From CBETVX01 sp965539935 (GTDB lineage: Bacteria; Bacillota; Clostridia; Peptostreptococcales; Caminicellaceae): 64,000 bases of DNA. Below the pieces are notes generated by a model. The model was not told the DNA's origin and ran no database searches. It was given only the letters and a program-made list of their open reading frames with translations. Every line of letters starts with the position of its first letter. The stretch's first letter is position 1. The translations under genes were made by a program, and so were the position numbers. The DNA lies in assembly GCA_965539935.1 (NCBI GenBank), contig CBETVX010000004.1, positions 15,290 to 79,289 on the forward strand, in the 5' to 3' direction. Below are positions 26,583-35,215 of this stretch, one piece after another.

Positions 26583-28076
26583 CTATCTATTAACCAATAC
26601 TATTGCCTTATCTATTACCTCAATTATTCCATTGGATGCTATACCTAAATACAATATACCTATGGCTAAAACTATAATAGGAAGTATTTTTATTATCGGC
26701 TTTTCCTTAGATTTAAACACTTTATCCTTTAGATACTCCTCTCCAAAAAATCCATTTATTACTATAGGGAAATAATAGAGGGCATTTAATAAACTACTAA
26801 TAAGAATAACTATAACAAATAGACTTCTATTGGCATCTATACTTCCAATGGCAAAATTAAACTTACTTATAAATCCAGGAAATAGAGGAATACCTACCAT
26901 AGAAAGGGCTCCCAATGTAAATATCCCTAAAGTGATTGGCATCTCCTTTCCTACTCCCTTCAGGTTCTTAACATATTTTTCTCCAGTTTGCTCAATAATA
27001 GTTCCTACCACTAAAAACAGCGATGACTTTACAACTGCATGGTTAATAATATGAAAAACAGCTGCAACAAGACCAAGCTTATTGCCTAAACCTATACCAA
27101 AAAAGATATATCCCATCTGAGCAACGCTAGAATATGCTATTATCCTCTTTAAATCTTTTTGCATTATGGCAAAAACTGACCCCATTATCATGCCTAAACT
27201 TCCAAGTACAAGAACTATCATAAGTATTGGAAAGCTCTTTATTATCTCATATCCAAATACCCTATAGAGTATTTTAATAAACAGTATTATATATGCTTTA
27301 AGAACCAAGGCCGAAAGTATAGCACTTGAAGTTGAAGGTGCATTTGAATGGGCATCTGGAAGCCATACATGCATTGGAAACATTGCGCTTTTAACTCCAA
27401 GTCCTGCAGTAAATAGACCTAAGGATATAAGTACACTTTTTTCATAAACTACAAAATTAGTTGCAATTTCCCTATTGATATAAGATATATTTAAATTTCC
27501 TGTTATAGAGTATATAAAGGCTATACCCATTAAAACTAACCCCGATCCAACACTACTTAGTATTAAGTATTTAAGTGCTGCTCTAATGTTTTCCTTTTTA
27601 TCCTTTACTATTACTATTCCACAGGCCGCAATATTACTTATCTCTATAAAAACAAAGGCATTAAATAAATCATTAGTAAATACTATACCTAAAAGTGCAC
27701 CTATTAATAGGTTTATAAGGGTATAGTAAAGGGGTATTTTAGATTTATTAAGTTCTTTATTTACACTATATACAGAGTACCATAGTATTATTGAACATAT
27801 TGTAGTGAATAATATGGCCATAATAGATTCTAGGATTCCTATTTGAAGCTCTATTCCCCATGGAGAGTCATAGTGACCTACTCTGTATAATATATCTCCT
27901 TGACTATTTGCATATGTAAAAATAGCAATAGACAAAATTGAAGATATAATCATGGATATAAGTCCTATTCCCTTAACTACTTTTTCTTTTTTTACAAGTG
28001 GCATAGTAAATGCACTTATAAAAAGTATCAAAATAATTATTAATGGAAAGTTTTGAATTGTGGTCATATTAATCAC
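26583..28076 (-). CDS. mnhD: Mrp-type antiporter large subunit MrpD/NuoN-like, first copy
   Basis: A 497-residue NuoL/M/N-family subunit following mnhC, as in canonical Mrp operons. It carries NDLFNAFVFIEISNIAACGIV (TM5 glutamate), GLGVKSAMFPMHVWLPDAHSNAPSTSSAILSALVLKAY (TM7 lysine), MQKDLKRIIAYSSVAQMGYI and GIPLFPGFISKFN. The start overlaps the end of mnhC by 8 bp, indicating coupling. Confidence 0.93.
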   Translation of the reverse strand: MINMTTIQNFPLIIILILFISAFTMPLVKKEKVVKGIGLISMIISSILSIAIFTYANSQGDILYRVGHYDSPWGIELQIGILESIMAILFTTICSIILWYSVYSVNKELNKSKIPLYYTLINLLIGALLGIVFTNDLFNAFVFIEISNIAACGIVIVKDKKENIRAALKYLILSSVGSGLVLMGIAFIYSITGNLNISYINREIATNFVVYEKSVLISLGLFTAGLGVKSAMFPMHVWLPDAHSNAPSTSSAILSALVLKAYIILFIKILYRVFGYEIIKSFPILMIVLVLGSLGMIMGSVFAIMQKDLKRIIAYSSVAQMGYIFFGIGLGNKLGLVAAVFHIINHAVVKSSLFLVVGTIIEQTGEKYVKNLKGVGKEMPITLGIFTLGALSMVGIPLFPGFISKFNFAIGSIDANRSLFVIVILISSLLNALYYFPIVINGFFGEEYLKDKVFKSKEKPIIKILPIIVLAIGILYLGIASNGIIEVIDKAIVLVNR

Positions 28077-28431
28077 CCCTCATTTTCATTATCTCATCTA
28101 ATTCTATAGTTCCATATTTTTCATAAAACTTTATTGTTAAAGCCAGTGCAAAGGCTGTTATACTTACTGCTACTACAATCCCTGTAAGCATTAGGGCAGT
28201 TGGAACTGGGTTAACATATCCTTCTACTCCTTTATATGCTCCCCTTATAATTGGAGCTTCTTTATCTGCTATATATCCCTTAGCAATAAAAAATAAAAAT
28301 ATAGCCGTATCCATAATATTCATTCCAATAATCTTCTTTATTAAATTGTTATGTAGAAGAAGTGTGACAAAACCAACTCCAAACAATATAATAGAAGCCG
28401 TTTCAAAATAATTAGTTATTAATCCTTCCAT
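28069..28431 (-). CDS. mnhC: Mrp antiporter subunit C (NuoK-like)
   Basis: A 120-residue three-helix NuoK homologue. Conserved features are LFGVGFVTLLLHNNLIKKIIGMNIMDTAIFLFFIAKGY and, after an extended loop, DPVPTALMLTGIVVAVSITAFALALTIK-like residues (NPVPTALMLTGIVV). It sits between mnhB and mnhD in the standard order and overlaps mnhD. Confidence 0.93.
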   Translation of the reverse strand: MEGLITNYFETASIILFGVGFVTLLLHNNLIKKIIGMNIMDTAIFLFFIAKGYIADKEAPIIRGAYKGVEGYVNPVPTALMLTGIVVAVSITAFALALTIKFYEKYGTIELDEIMKMRGD

Positions 28432-28433
28432 AG

Positions 28434-28868
28434 TTATATTGTCCCCTCATAAAATAATGTGAAAAATACATAGACAGTTATTGCAACTACAATTCCCACT
28501 GCAATATTAAGTGGTAATATATAACCTGCTGAAAAAAGTTTACCAGGTGTTCCCAAGGGCATTTGGGGGCCATGTATATGTGCTCCTCCAGTAATAAAGC
28601 TGTAACCCTTCAATCCACCATAAAATATAAGTGACCCGCATAAAAACCTTATTATCATTTTGTAATTTAAACTTCTATTTATTTTTTCCCTACCAAAGAT
28701 TATTCTGTAAAGTATTAGACTTGTTCCTATTATTGTGCCTCCAGCAAATCCTCCACCGGGAGATAAATGACCAAATATAATTACATAAAGACCAAATACT
28801 TGTATAAAGGGAATTATTATTTTTCCTATTTCAACTAATATGATATTGTTCATAATAGTCACCACCAA
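28434..28868 (-). CDS. mnhB: Mrp antiporter subunit B
   Basis: A 144-residue membrane protein with the MnhB signature: IIPFIQVFGLYVIIFGHLSPGGGFAGGTIIGTSLILYRI, then GGAHIHGPQMPLGTPGKLFSAGYILPLNIAVGIVVAITVY. About four helices. It lies 2 bp from mnhC. Confidence 0.93.
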   Translation of the reverse strand: MVVTIMNNIILVEIGKIIIPFIQVFGLYVIIFGHLSPGGGFAGGTIIGTSLILYRIIFGREKINRSLNYKMIIRFLCGSLIFYGGLKGYSFITGGAHIHGPQMPLGTPGKLFSAGYILPLNIAVGIVVAITVYVFFTLFYEGTI

Positions 28869-28882
28869 TCATTGTCTTTTTG

Positions 28883-29158
28883 CTAATTATCATTTTTCTT
28901 CAGCGCTATTATTACCGCCACTACTCCTGTAAAAAGTACCGTAGCTTCTCCAAATGTATCAAAGGCTCTATAATCTAGGATTATTCCTGTTACAATATTT
29001 TGAGCCCCAGTTTCCTCTACTCCTTTTTCAATATATCTATTGGATACATAGTTATTTGCTGGATTATTTATATCTCCAAAATCAGGAAGGTCCTGTACTC
29101 CTATCAATAAAATTCCAATTAGTATTACACTAAGTGATATTGAAAGCAATTTTCTCAT
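28883..29158 (-). CDS. MbhE-like subunit (split MrpA C-terminal part)
   Basis: A 91-residue protein with a hydrophobic N-terminus (about 4-22), an exposed loop and a C-terminal segment TGAQNIVTGIILDYRAFDTFGEATVLFTGVVAVIIALKK. The IILDYRAFDTFGE motif is the conserved mark of the MrpA C-terminus/MbhE group. Here it is a free-standing gene, as in archaeal Mbh and Mrp operons, rather than part of a long MrpA. Confidence 0.88.
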   Translation of the reverse strand: MRKLLSISLSVILIGILLIGVQDLPDFGDINNPANNYVSNRYIEKGVEETGAQNIVTGIILDYRAFDTFGEATVLFTGVVAVIIALKKNDN

Positions 29159-29395
29159 TTATTTTCCACCTCTAATTCTCCTTAATGTGAGAATAAATAA
29201 TAAAGTTGTTATTCCTGCTCCTACTGCAGCCTCGGTAATGGCAAGGTCTGGGGCATTAAGTTGCTGCCATAGTATTGCCATAACTAAGCTATAGGCCATA
29301 AATACTATTATTGCTCCTAATAAATTCTTTATTGAAGATACTGCTATAGAGCACCCTATTAAAAATAAGAGCATAATAACACTAAAAATATTCAT
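29159..29395 (-). CDS. DUF4040/MbhD-like subunit (split MrpA C-terminal part)
   Basis: A 78-residue, three-helix protein. The AIIVFMAYSLVMAILWQQLNAPDLAITEAAVGAGITTLLFILTLRRI segment is the DUF4040 signature found in the middle-C-terminal region of MrpA and in MbhD; it supplies a conserved acidic residue in the membrane. It overlaps mnhG by 4 bp and abuts the MbhE-like gene. Confidence 0.9.
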   Translation of the reverse strand: MNIFSVIMLLFLIGCSIAVSSIKNLLGAIIVFMAYSLVMAILWQQLNAPDLAITEAAVGAGITTLLFILTLRRIRGGK

Positions 29396-29688
29396 TTTAT
29401 TTCACGTCCTTTATCTAGGGATTTATATGCTGCTTTACTTATTAGATGGGTTGCTGTGGGAGCAGTGATCCATAGAAATACTATTGCTAATATAAGCTTA
29501 ATACTCGATACATTAAATCCACTATATATAGTTAAACTGATTAAACATAATATGGCCCCTAAAGTATCACATTTTGCTGCACTATGGGCACGGGTAAATA
29601 TATCGGGTAGTCTTAATATACCTATTGTTCCTACTGTTAAGAAAAATAGTCCACCTATCATAGATATGAATATAAATATAATTTTCAT
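29392..29688 (-). CDS. mnhG: Mrp antiporter subunit G
   Basis: A 98-residue protein with three helices and the conserved LRLPDIFTRAHSAAKCDTLGAILCL motif plus LWITAPTATHLISKAAY near the end. It overlaps neighbours by 1-4 bp, as in other Mrp operons. Confidence 0.93.
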   Translation of the reverse strand: MKIIFIFISMIGGLFFLTVGTIGILRLPDIFTRAHSAAKCDTLGAILCLISLTIYSGFNVSSIKLILAIVFLWITAPTATHLISKAAYKSLDKGREIK

Positions 29689-29954
29689 TAATACCCTCTC
29701 CTATTTTCTATATATTTGGATATGACAATAGATGCAGTAAAACTTATAAGGGCATATACTAAAATAACATCTAAAAAGTAGGTTTCTTTTAGAATAAATG
29801 AAACAATAGATATTAAAACAACAGTTTTAGTACCTATTACATTTATGGCTATAAGTCTATCGGCAGCACTGGGTCCCTTTATTGCCCTAATAGTACAAAG
29901 TACTATTGTTAAGGATAAAAATATAGTTGAAAATACTAATAATTTTTCTACCAT
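29688..29954 (-). CDS. mnhF: Mrp antiporter subunit F
   Basis: An 88-residue, three-helix protein with the MnhF signature TIRAIKGPSAADRLIAINVIGTKTVVLI and a buried aspartate in FLDVILVYALISFTASIVIS. It lies 5 bp after mnhE. Confidence 0.92.
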   Translation of the reverse strand: MVEKLLVFSTIFLSLTIVLCTIRAIKGPSAADRLIAINVIGTKTVVLISIVSFILKETYFLDVILVYALISFTASIVISKYIENRRGY

Positions 29955-29959
29955 TCTTA

Positions 29960-30445
29960 TTACTCCTCTATCTTCAATAATATCTGTTCAAACTTAGAAT
30001 TATTTATATATTCTCCATGCTCCCTTAATAGACAATGAACAATAAATGTATTATCAATAACTTTAATAGTTAATGTTCCTGGTGTAAGGGTTATGGAATT
30101 TGCTAATATTGCCTTTAAAAAATCATCTTTAAGCTTGGTGTTGAACCTTACTACAGTAGGGGATATATCTAGATTTTTTCCAAGTACTATTTTTGCTACT
30201 TGGAAATTTGCAATAGTTATTTCTTTTAACAATAAGATTATATAAGCAAAGATATACTTGATTTTTTTAAAATTCAATAAACGTTTTCCCTTGATGTAAC
30301 TAATGTTTTCTCTATTTATATAGAAAATCAATCCACTTATTAATATTCCTACACTTATATTTTGCATATTAACTTTTTCAGTTAAAATAATCCAAAATAT
30401 AAATATAATCATGAAACTTATAATATATCTTAATTTTTCCTTCAT
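29960..30445 (-). CDS. mnhE: Mrp antiporter subunit E
   Basis: A 161-residue protein: two or three N-terminal helices, then a cytoplasmic domain with LLKEITIANFQVAKIVLGKNLDISPTVVRFNTKLKDDFLKAILANSITLTPGTLTIKV, the MnhE hallmark. ATG 30445 is chosen because GGAGGTAAAC precedes it directly; longer readings would include this site. It is the first gene of the ten-gene operon, 71 bp after the sigma-54 promoter. Confidence 0.92.
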   Translation of the reverse strand: MKEKLRYIISFMIIFIFWIILTEKVNMQNISVGILISGLIFYINRENISYIKGKRLLNFKKIKYIFAYIILLLKEITIANFQVAKIVLGKNLDISPTVVRFNTKLKDDFLKAILANSITLTPGTLTIKVIDNTFIVHCLLREHGEYINNSKFEQILLKIEE

Positions 30446-30515
30446 GTTTACCTCCAAAAACAAAATTCCTGTTTGTATAGTGTTTTTTATAAAATAGCCC
30501 TACATTATAGATATC

Positions 30516-30530
30516 GCAAATTTCATGCCA
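30516..30530 (-). promoter_or_regulatory. Sigma-54 promoter of the Mrp operon
   Basis: Read on the minus strand: TGGCATGAAATTTGC, matching TGGCAYR-N4-TTGC with correct spacing of the GG (-24) and GC (-12) dinucleotides. It lies about 70 bp before the mnhE ATG, directly downstream of the sigma-54 activator gene. Confidence 0.85.
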
Positions 30531-30694
30531 ATTTTTTGTGATTCCTTTTGTTTTTTATTTGGAATAGATTAAACCCTTAAAATATCAACTATATAGGTAT
30601 TTTATCTTTTATATAAAAAAGGGACTGATGCATATGCAACAATCCCCTTTGATGTAATATGTCCTATTATGAAACGCTTTACATTGTCCAATGC

Positions 30695-30711
30695 TGTTCT
30701 AAAATGGAACA
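30695..30711. promoter_or_regulatory. Candidate enhancer (UAS) for the sigma-54 activator
   Basis: Dyad TGTTC-N7-GAACA, about 165 bp upstream of the -24 element of the Mrp promoter, a usual distance for a sigma-54 activator site. A further GAACA half-site follows at about 30725. Confidence 0.5.
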
Positions 30712-30717
30712 GGTGTT

Positions 30718-32712
30718 TTATTTTAGAACATATTCGATTTTATATTTGTATATTTTCCTATATAATGAACTTCTACTTATACCAAGGATTCTAGAAGCCA
30801 GGGCTATATTTCCATTAACTTCATTAATTGTTTTTTCTATTGCTATTTTTTCTATGTCTTCCAGTGAAAGTAACATATCACTAATCCCTAAACTCTTAGA
30901 TAAATTACTAGGCTTAACATAAGAAGGTAAGTGTTTATAGGATAATACTTCATCATTTTCTACAATATTCATTATTTGTTGCATGACATTTTGAAGTTCC
31001 CTAACATTGCCAGGCCAATTATAGTTCATCATGCCCTTATAAAAGCTATTGCTAACTCCTTTTATATTTTTGCCCATTCTAACACAAAATTTATTTAGAA
31101 AATAGTCTACTAAGGGTTTTATATCTTCCTTTCTATCACGTAATGAAGGAATTTTAATTGGCATAACATTTAGTCTATAATATAAGTCCTGTCTGAAATT
31201 TCCCAGCTCAACTTCCCTTTTTAAATCCTTATGGGTTGCTGCTATAACTCTTACATCTACAGGTATTACATCATGGCCACCTATTCTTACAACTTCTCTA
31301 GTTTCTAAAACCCTAAGTAAATTGGCTTGGGTATCAAGGGGCATATCACCTATTTCATCAAGGAATATAGTTCCTCCATCGGCTAATTCAAACTTTCCTG
31401 GATGTCCACCCCTTTTTGCTCCTGTAAAAGCACCTTCTACATAACCAAACAATTCACTGGCTACTAATTCCCTAGGTATAGCACCACAGTTTAGAAAAAT
31501 AAAGGGTTTATTTCTTCTTGAACTGGCATTATGGATTGATTGGGCAAATAATTCTTTTCCCGTGCCACTTTCACCACTTAACAAAATAGTAGTATCATGT
31601 TTTGATGATTTTTTTGCCATTTGTTTTGCCTTTTTTATTTGTTCACTATTTCCCAATATATCATCAAAGGTAAATCTAGCTTCTGCCCCTACTATTTTAT
31701 TTATAAGGTTGTGAATAACCTTTGCTTCCTTAAATGTTATTACTATTCCTTCAAGTTTATTTATACTAGTATCCCTTATGGGTGTAAAAGTAGCTATGCA
31801 AAGAAGCTTTCTTCCCTTATTTAACTTAAAATATACTTCTTCTTCTTCATATCTCTTACCTTTTTTTATGGTTCTGAGTATTCTATCTTTGTTGTGATTA
31901 TATAATATTGTATTTATATTTTTACCTAATATATCTTCTTCCTTTAAATATAATATTTTTCTAGCAAAAAGATTTATATCTGTAACTATTCCCTCTTTAT
32001 TTATACATATAAGACCTTCAGATATAGATTCCATAATGGCATAAAAATGTTTATTTGCAAGTTTAAGTTGTCTATTTATCTCTTCTAATTTTAATTCATT
32101 TTCTATGGCCTCTGCAGCTGCAACAACCATCCCTAAGGTATGACTATGGACTTTTTCATTTGACCCTGTGACACTGAGTATTCCAATTATTTGTCCTTTT
32201 TCATTTCTTATGGGACAAGCCGATGAACCCCATCCATGATATTGTTTACAGTAATGCTCTCCTCCTATTACCTGTATTGGTTTTCCAGTATATAAAGCCG
32301 TTCCTATTGCATTTGTACCAATGCTTTCTTCCTTTACATTACATCCTTTATACATATTTAAATTTCCATGTTCTTTGACTAAATTCTTATCTCCCATACA
32401 TTCTAGGACATATCCATCCCTATCTGTCAGTCTCACTAAAACTTCTGTACTGCCCACTACCTTATACAAACTATCCATAAAAGGTTTTGCTTTTTTTAGT
32501 AGTGGCTGAAACTCTTTATATTTTTTATTTAAATTTTCTTCATTAAGTTTTCTTTTTATATTATTTGAATAAGGGTCTATACCATAACTCCTACTACGTT
32601 CCCAAGATTTAGCAATATCATCCTTTATATATTCCCTTTTTATTATTCCATTTTCTATAAATTGTTTCCATGCTTTATATACTTTATCTTTTTTCTCAAG
32701 AACTTTATCCAA
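30718..32712 (-). CDS. Sigma-54-dependent transcriptional activator (AcoR/GAF-PAS-AAA-Fis type)
   Basis: A 664-residue enhancer-binding protein. Domains: GAF-like sensor (about 75-200, with KEESIGTNAIGTALYTGKPIQVIGGEHYCKQYHGWGSSACPI), PAS (about 220-330), AAA+ ATPase (about 345-575) with Walker A GESGTGKE, the sigma-54 contact loop GAFTGA, Walker B GGTIFLDEIGDM and the arginine fingers, then a Fis-type helix-turn-helix (IEKTINEVNGNIALASRILGISRSSLYRKI). The GAFTGA loop shows it acts on sigma-54. It lies immediately upstream of the Mrp operon in the same direction, with a sigma-54 promoter between them, so it most likely controls the operon. The signal sensed is unknown. Confidence 0.95.
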   Translation of the reverse strand: MDKVLEKKDKVYKAWKQFIENGIIKREYIKDDIAKSWERSRSYGIDPYSNNIKRKLNEENLNKKYKEFQPLLKKAKPFMDSLYKVVGSTEVLVRLTDRDGYVLECMGDKNLVKEHGNLNMYKGCNVKEESIGTNAIGTALYTGKPIQVIGGEHYCKQYHGWGSSACPIRNEKGQIIGILSVTGSNEKVHSHTLGMVVAAAEAIENELKLEEINRQLKLANKHFYAIMESISEGLICINKEGIVTDINLFARKILYLKEEDILGKNINTILYNHNKDRILRTIKKGKRYEEEEVYFKLNKGRKLLCIATFTPIRDTSINKLEGIVITFKEAKVIHNLINKIVGAEARFTFDDILGNSEQIKKAKQMAKKSSKHDTTILLSGESGTGKELFAQSIHNASSRRNKPFIFLNCGAIPRELVASELFGYVEGAFTGAKRGGHPGKFELADGGTIFLDEIGDMPLDTQANLLRVLETREVVRIGGHDVIPVDVRVIAATHKDLKREVELGNFRQDLYYRLNVMPIKIPSLRDRKEDIKPLVDYFLNKFCVRMGKNIKGVSNSFYKGMMNYNWPGNVRELQNVMQQIMNIVENDEVLSYKHLPSYVKPSNLSKSLGISDMLLSLEDIEKIAIEKTINEVNGNIALASRILGISRSSLYRKIYKYKIEYVLK

Positions 32713-32989
32713 TGGTATTTCACCCCTTTATCTTCTTAAATCTTTATTTGTTTTATATTACTACATAGAGCTATTTTCTTCAATTACTTTTCATGTTTTA
32801 TTATCATGTATGGAAATTATTAAGTAATGATTTTTTATACTTTAATAATTTTTTCAACATCTAACTAATATATCCTTTATTGTTTTTCATTAGAAACTTA
32901 TTTTTTTATGTATTTATTTTTGGGGTTGGGGAAAACTTTTTATAAGGTAAATCTTTGCTTTATATAACATTTTAGGCAGGTGATTATAT

Positions 32990-33592
32990 TTGAATTTAAG
33001 TAATAATCTTTCTAACAATACAGTAAGTATCAATGATCCTACTGCAATAAATTATTTTGCTAATTCTTTTTTTAATTATTTAAAAAATTATTATACCGAT
33101 GATTATAATGATATAATTATTTTATGTATTGGTACCGATAGATCAACTGGTGATTCCTTAGGACCTCTGACGGGCTATAAAATGCAAAAAACCTTTAAAA
33201 GGTTTAAAAATGTTCATATATATGGTACCCTTGATAATCCTGTACATGCAAAAAATTTAAAGGAAACCATTGATAAAATAAATACCATCCATGTAGATCC
33301 CTTTATTATTGCTATAGACGCTTGTCTTGGCAAGGTAGACAGAGTAGGATATATTACAGTTTCTCCAGGACCTTTAAGACCTGGAGCAGGAGTTAAAAAG
33401 AATTTGCCGGAGGTTGGTAATATTCATATAACTGGCATAGTAAATCTCAGTGGATTTATGGAATATATTGTTTTACAAAACACCAGACTTAATCTAGTTA
33501 TGAATATGGCTGAAACCATCTCAGATGCTATTTATTTTGGATTATGGAAATTCCAGAAGGAAATGAGCAAAGAGCAGCTTACCATAAATTAG
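32990..33592 (+). CDS. yyaC: Spore protease YyaC (Gpr-like fold)
   Basis: A 200-residue protein of the YyaC family, related to the germination protease. Signatures are IILCIGTDRSTGDSLGPLTGYKMQ, the IYGTLDNPVHAKNL block, IIAIDACLGKVDRVGYITVSPGPLRPGAGVKKNLPEVGNIHITGIVN and an SGFMEYIVLQNTRLNLVMNMA end. It is usually found near parA/parB in spore-formers, as here. The start is TTG 32990 with AGGTGAT upstream. A hairpin (GAGCAGCT/AGCTGCTC) overlaps the stop but has no good T-run. Confidence 0.9.
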   Translation: MNLSNNLSNNTVSINDPTAINYFANSFFNYLKNYYTDDYNDIIILCIGTDRSTGDSLGPLTGYKMQKTFKRFKNVHIYGTLDNPVHAKNLKETIDKINTIHVDPFIIAIDACLGKVDRVGYITVSPGPLRPGAGVKKNLPEVGNIHITGIVNLSGFMEYIVLQNTRLNLVMNMAETISDAIYFGLWKFQKEMSKEQLTIN

Positions 33593-33603
33593 CTGCTCTC
33601 ATA

Positions 33604-33870
33604 CTAAAAAAATGAAGTATACCTTCTTTTTTCCAATATATCTAAAATCTCATCTAAGGTTTTATTTCTCACATCTACTAAAAGTGCTCCTTTATCCATA
33701 TCTATAACATTATCAAATACATTTAAATAACTTAAGGAACTATCCTTACTATCATATAATATGGCATCTACATCACCATCATAGGAACTATTTACTAAAT
33801 TATACCCCATCATCTCTAATTGATTTCTCATATTTTTTGATATATTATCAACAGCTATAGTTTTTCCCAT
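33604..33870 (-). CDS. YkuS/UPF0180-family protein
   Basis: An 88-residue protein: KTIAVDNISKNMRNQLEMMGYNLVN, a YDGDVDAILYDSKDSSLSYL middle and a GALLVDVRNKTLDEILDILEKRRYTS tail. The first part and the GALLVD...L-EI motif resemble the UPF0180/YkuS family, a small Rossmann-like protein of unknown function. The start has AGGAGGTG 7 bp upstream. It is convergent with yyaC. Confidence 0.75.
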   Translation of the reverse strand: MGKTIAVDNISKNMRNQLEMMGYNLVNSSYDGDVDAILYDSKDSSLSYLNVFDNVIDMDKGALLVDVRNKTLDEILDILEKRRYTSFF

Positions 33871-34024
33871 AAAATTAGCACCTCCTAGAGTTATTTTCTC
33901 TAAGAAATGCCATAAATATTCTTAGTATTTTATTTCATGCTAATTATTTTACTTGTATATTTAATCCTAAATACAGCCTGTATATTTCTACCCTCTACTT
34001 ACCCCTATAACCTTTCACATGAAA

Positions 34025-35167
34025 CTATATTTCCTTACATATTTTTTCTAAAGCCGCAACAGCAATATCAATATCTTCTTTAGTATTAAAATACCCAATA
34101 CTAAACCTTACAGTTCCTTGTTCAAAGGTTCCAATTGTCTTATGGGCTAGGGGAGCGCAGTGTAAACCTGATCTTACGGCAATATCAAAGGCCTTATCCA
34201 AAACATAGCTAACTTCTGAAGAATCCACATCTCCCACATTTAATGATATAACGGCAGCTTGTTTTTTTGCATCATTAGGACCATAAACCCTTATCTTATC
34301 TAAATAAGATAATTTATTTAACATATAATCCGTAAGCATTTCTTCATGCTCTCTTATTCTATCTATTCCAGTATCTAAAATAAATCTAATTCCTTCTCCT
34401 AATCCTGCAATACCTGGAGTATTAGGAGTTCCGCTTTCATATCTATCTGGAATAATTTCCGGTTGATATAGGGATTCAGATTTACTACCAGTCCCACCTT
34501 CCTTCATTTGTCTAAGAACTAACCCTTCTCTTATATATAATCCACCTGTCCCTTGGGGGCCTAAAAGTCCCTTATGGCCAGGAAAAGCCAATAAATCTAT
34601 ATTCATATTTTTTACATCTATATCATAAACCCCTGCTGTTTGAGCAGCATCCACTAAAAAAATCAAACCACATTTCTTAGCTATTTTCCCTATTTCTTCT
34701 ATTGGCATAATTGTTCCAGTTACATTAGAAGCATGGGTCATTACAATCATTTTAGTATTTTCTTTAATTTCCTTTTCAATCAAATCAACATCTAAAATGC
34801 CCTCTTCATTACATTGTACTATAGTATGTTCTACTCCTATTTTTTCTAAAGTAACTATAGGTCTAATTACAGAGTTATGCTCCATACTGGTGGTTATAAC
34901 ATGATCTCCCTTTTCTAAGATTCCCTTTATGGCAAGATTTAGGGAATCTGTTGCATTACTAGTGAAAATTACATTCATAGGATTATCTATATTGAATAAT
35001 CTACAAATTAATTCCCTAGTTTCATAAATTAATCTTCCTGCTTTTAAAGCTAATTTATGCCCTGCTCTACCGGGATTAGCTCCATACTCTCTAAAACATT
35101 TATCCACTGATCTATATACTGATTCAGGTTTTGGAAAAGTGGTTGCTGCATTATCTAAATATAGCAC
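34025..35167 (-). CDS. Cysteine desulfurase-family aminotransferase class V
   Basis: A 380-residue fold-type I PLP enzyme of the group found in Firmicutes as a free-standing cysteine desulfurase/selenocysteine lyase-like protein. It shows YLDNAATTFPKPESVY, TSNATDSLNLAIKG, MEHNSVIRP, the PLP lysine in DLLAFPGHKGLLGPQGTGGLYI (H-K) and the active cysteine in VRSGLHCAPLAHKTIG. The start is GTG 35167 (AAGGA 9 bp upstream). It may mobilise sulfur or selenium; no iron-sulfur scaffold is adjacent. Given the window's selenoproteins, a selenium role deserves consideration. Confidence 0.88.
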   Translation of the reverse strand: MLYLDNAATTFPKPESVYRSVDKCFREYGANPGRAGHKLALKAGRLIYETRELICRLFNIDNPMNVIFTSNATDSLNLAIKGILEKGDHVITTSMEHNSVIRPIVTLEKIGVEHTIVQCNEEGILDVDLIEKEIKENTKMIVMTHASNVTGTIMPIEEIGKIAKKCGLIFLVDAAQTAGVYDIDVKNMNIDLLAFPGHKGLLGPQGTGGLYIREGLVLRQMKEGGTGSKSESLYQPEIIPDRYESGTPNTPGIAGLGEGIRFILDTGIDRIREHEEMLTDYMLNKLSYLDKIRVYGPNDAKKQAAVISLNVGDVDSSEVSYVLDKAFDIAVRSGLHCAPLAHKTIGTFEQGTVRFSIGYFNTKEDIDIAVAALEKICKEI

Positions 35168-35215
35168 GCTATCACATCCTTACTATTGGTTAATATATTA
35201 TATGCTCCTTATTTA

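Noticed and set aside
23082..30445. Respiratory complex I or a membrane-bound hydrogenase
   Set aside because: Only the antiporter-type membrane subunits are present; there are no NuoB/C/D/I-like or hydrogenase subunits, and MnhE, F, G and B mark the Mrp type.
33573..33599. Terminator after yyaC
   Set aside because: The GAGCAGCT/AGCTGCTC stem is good but overlaps the stop and has no T-run on either side.
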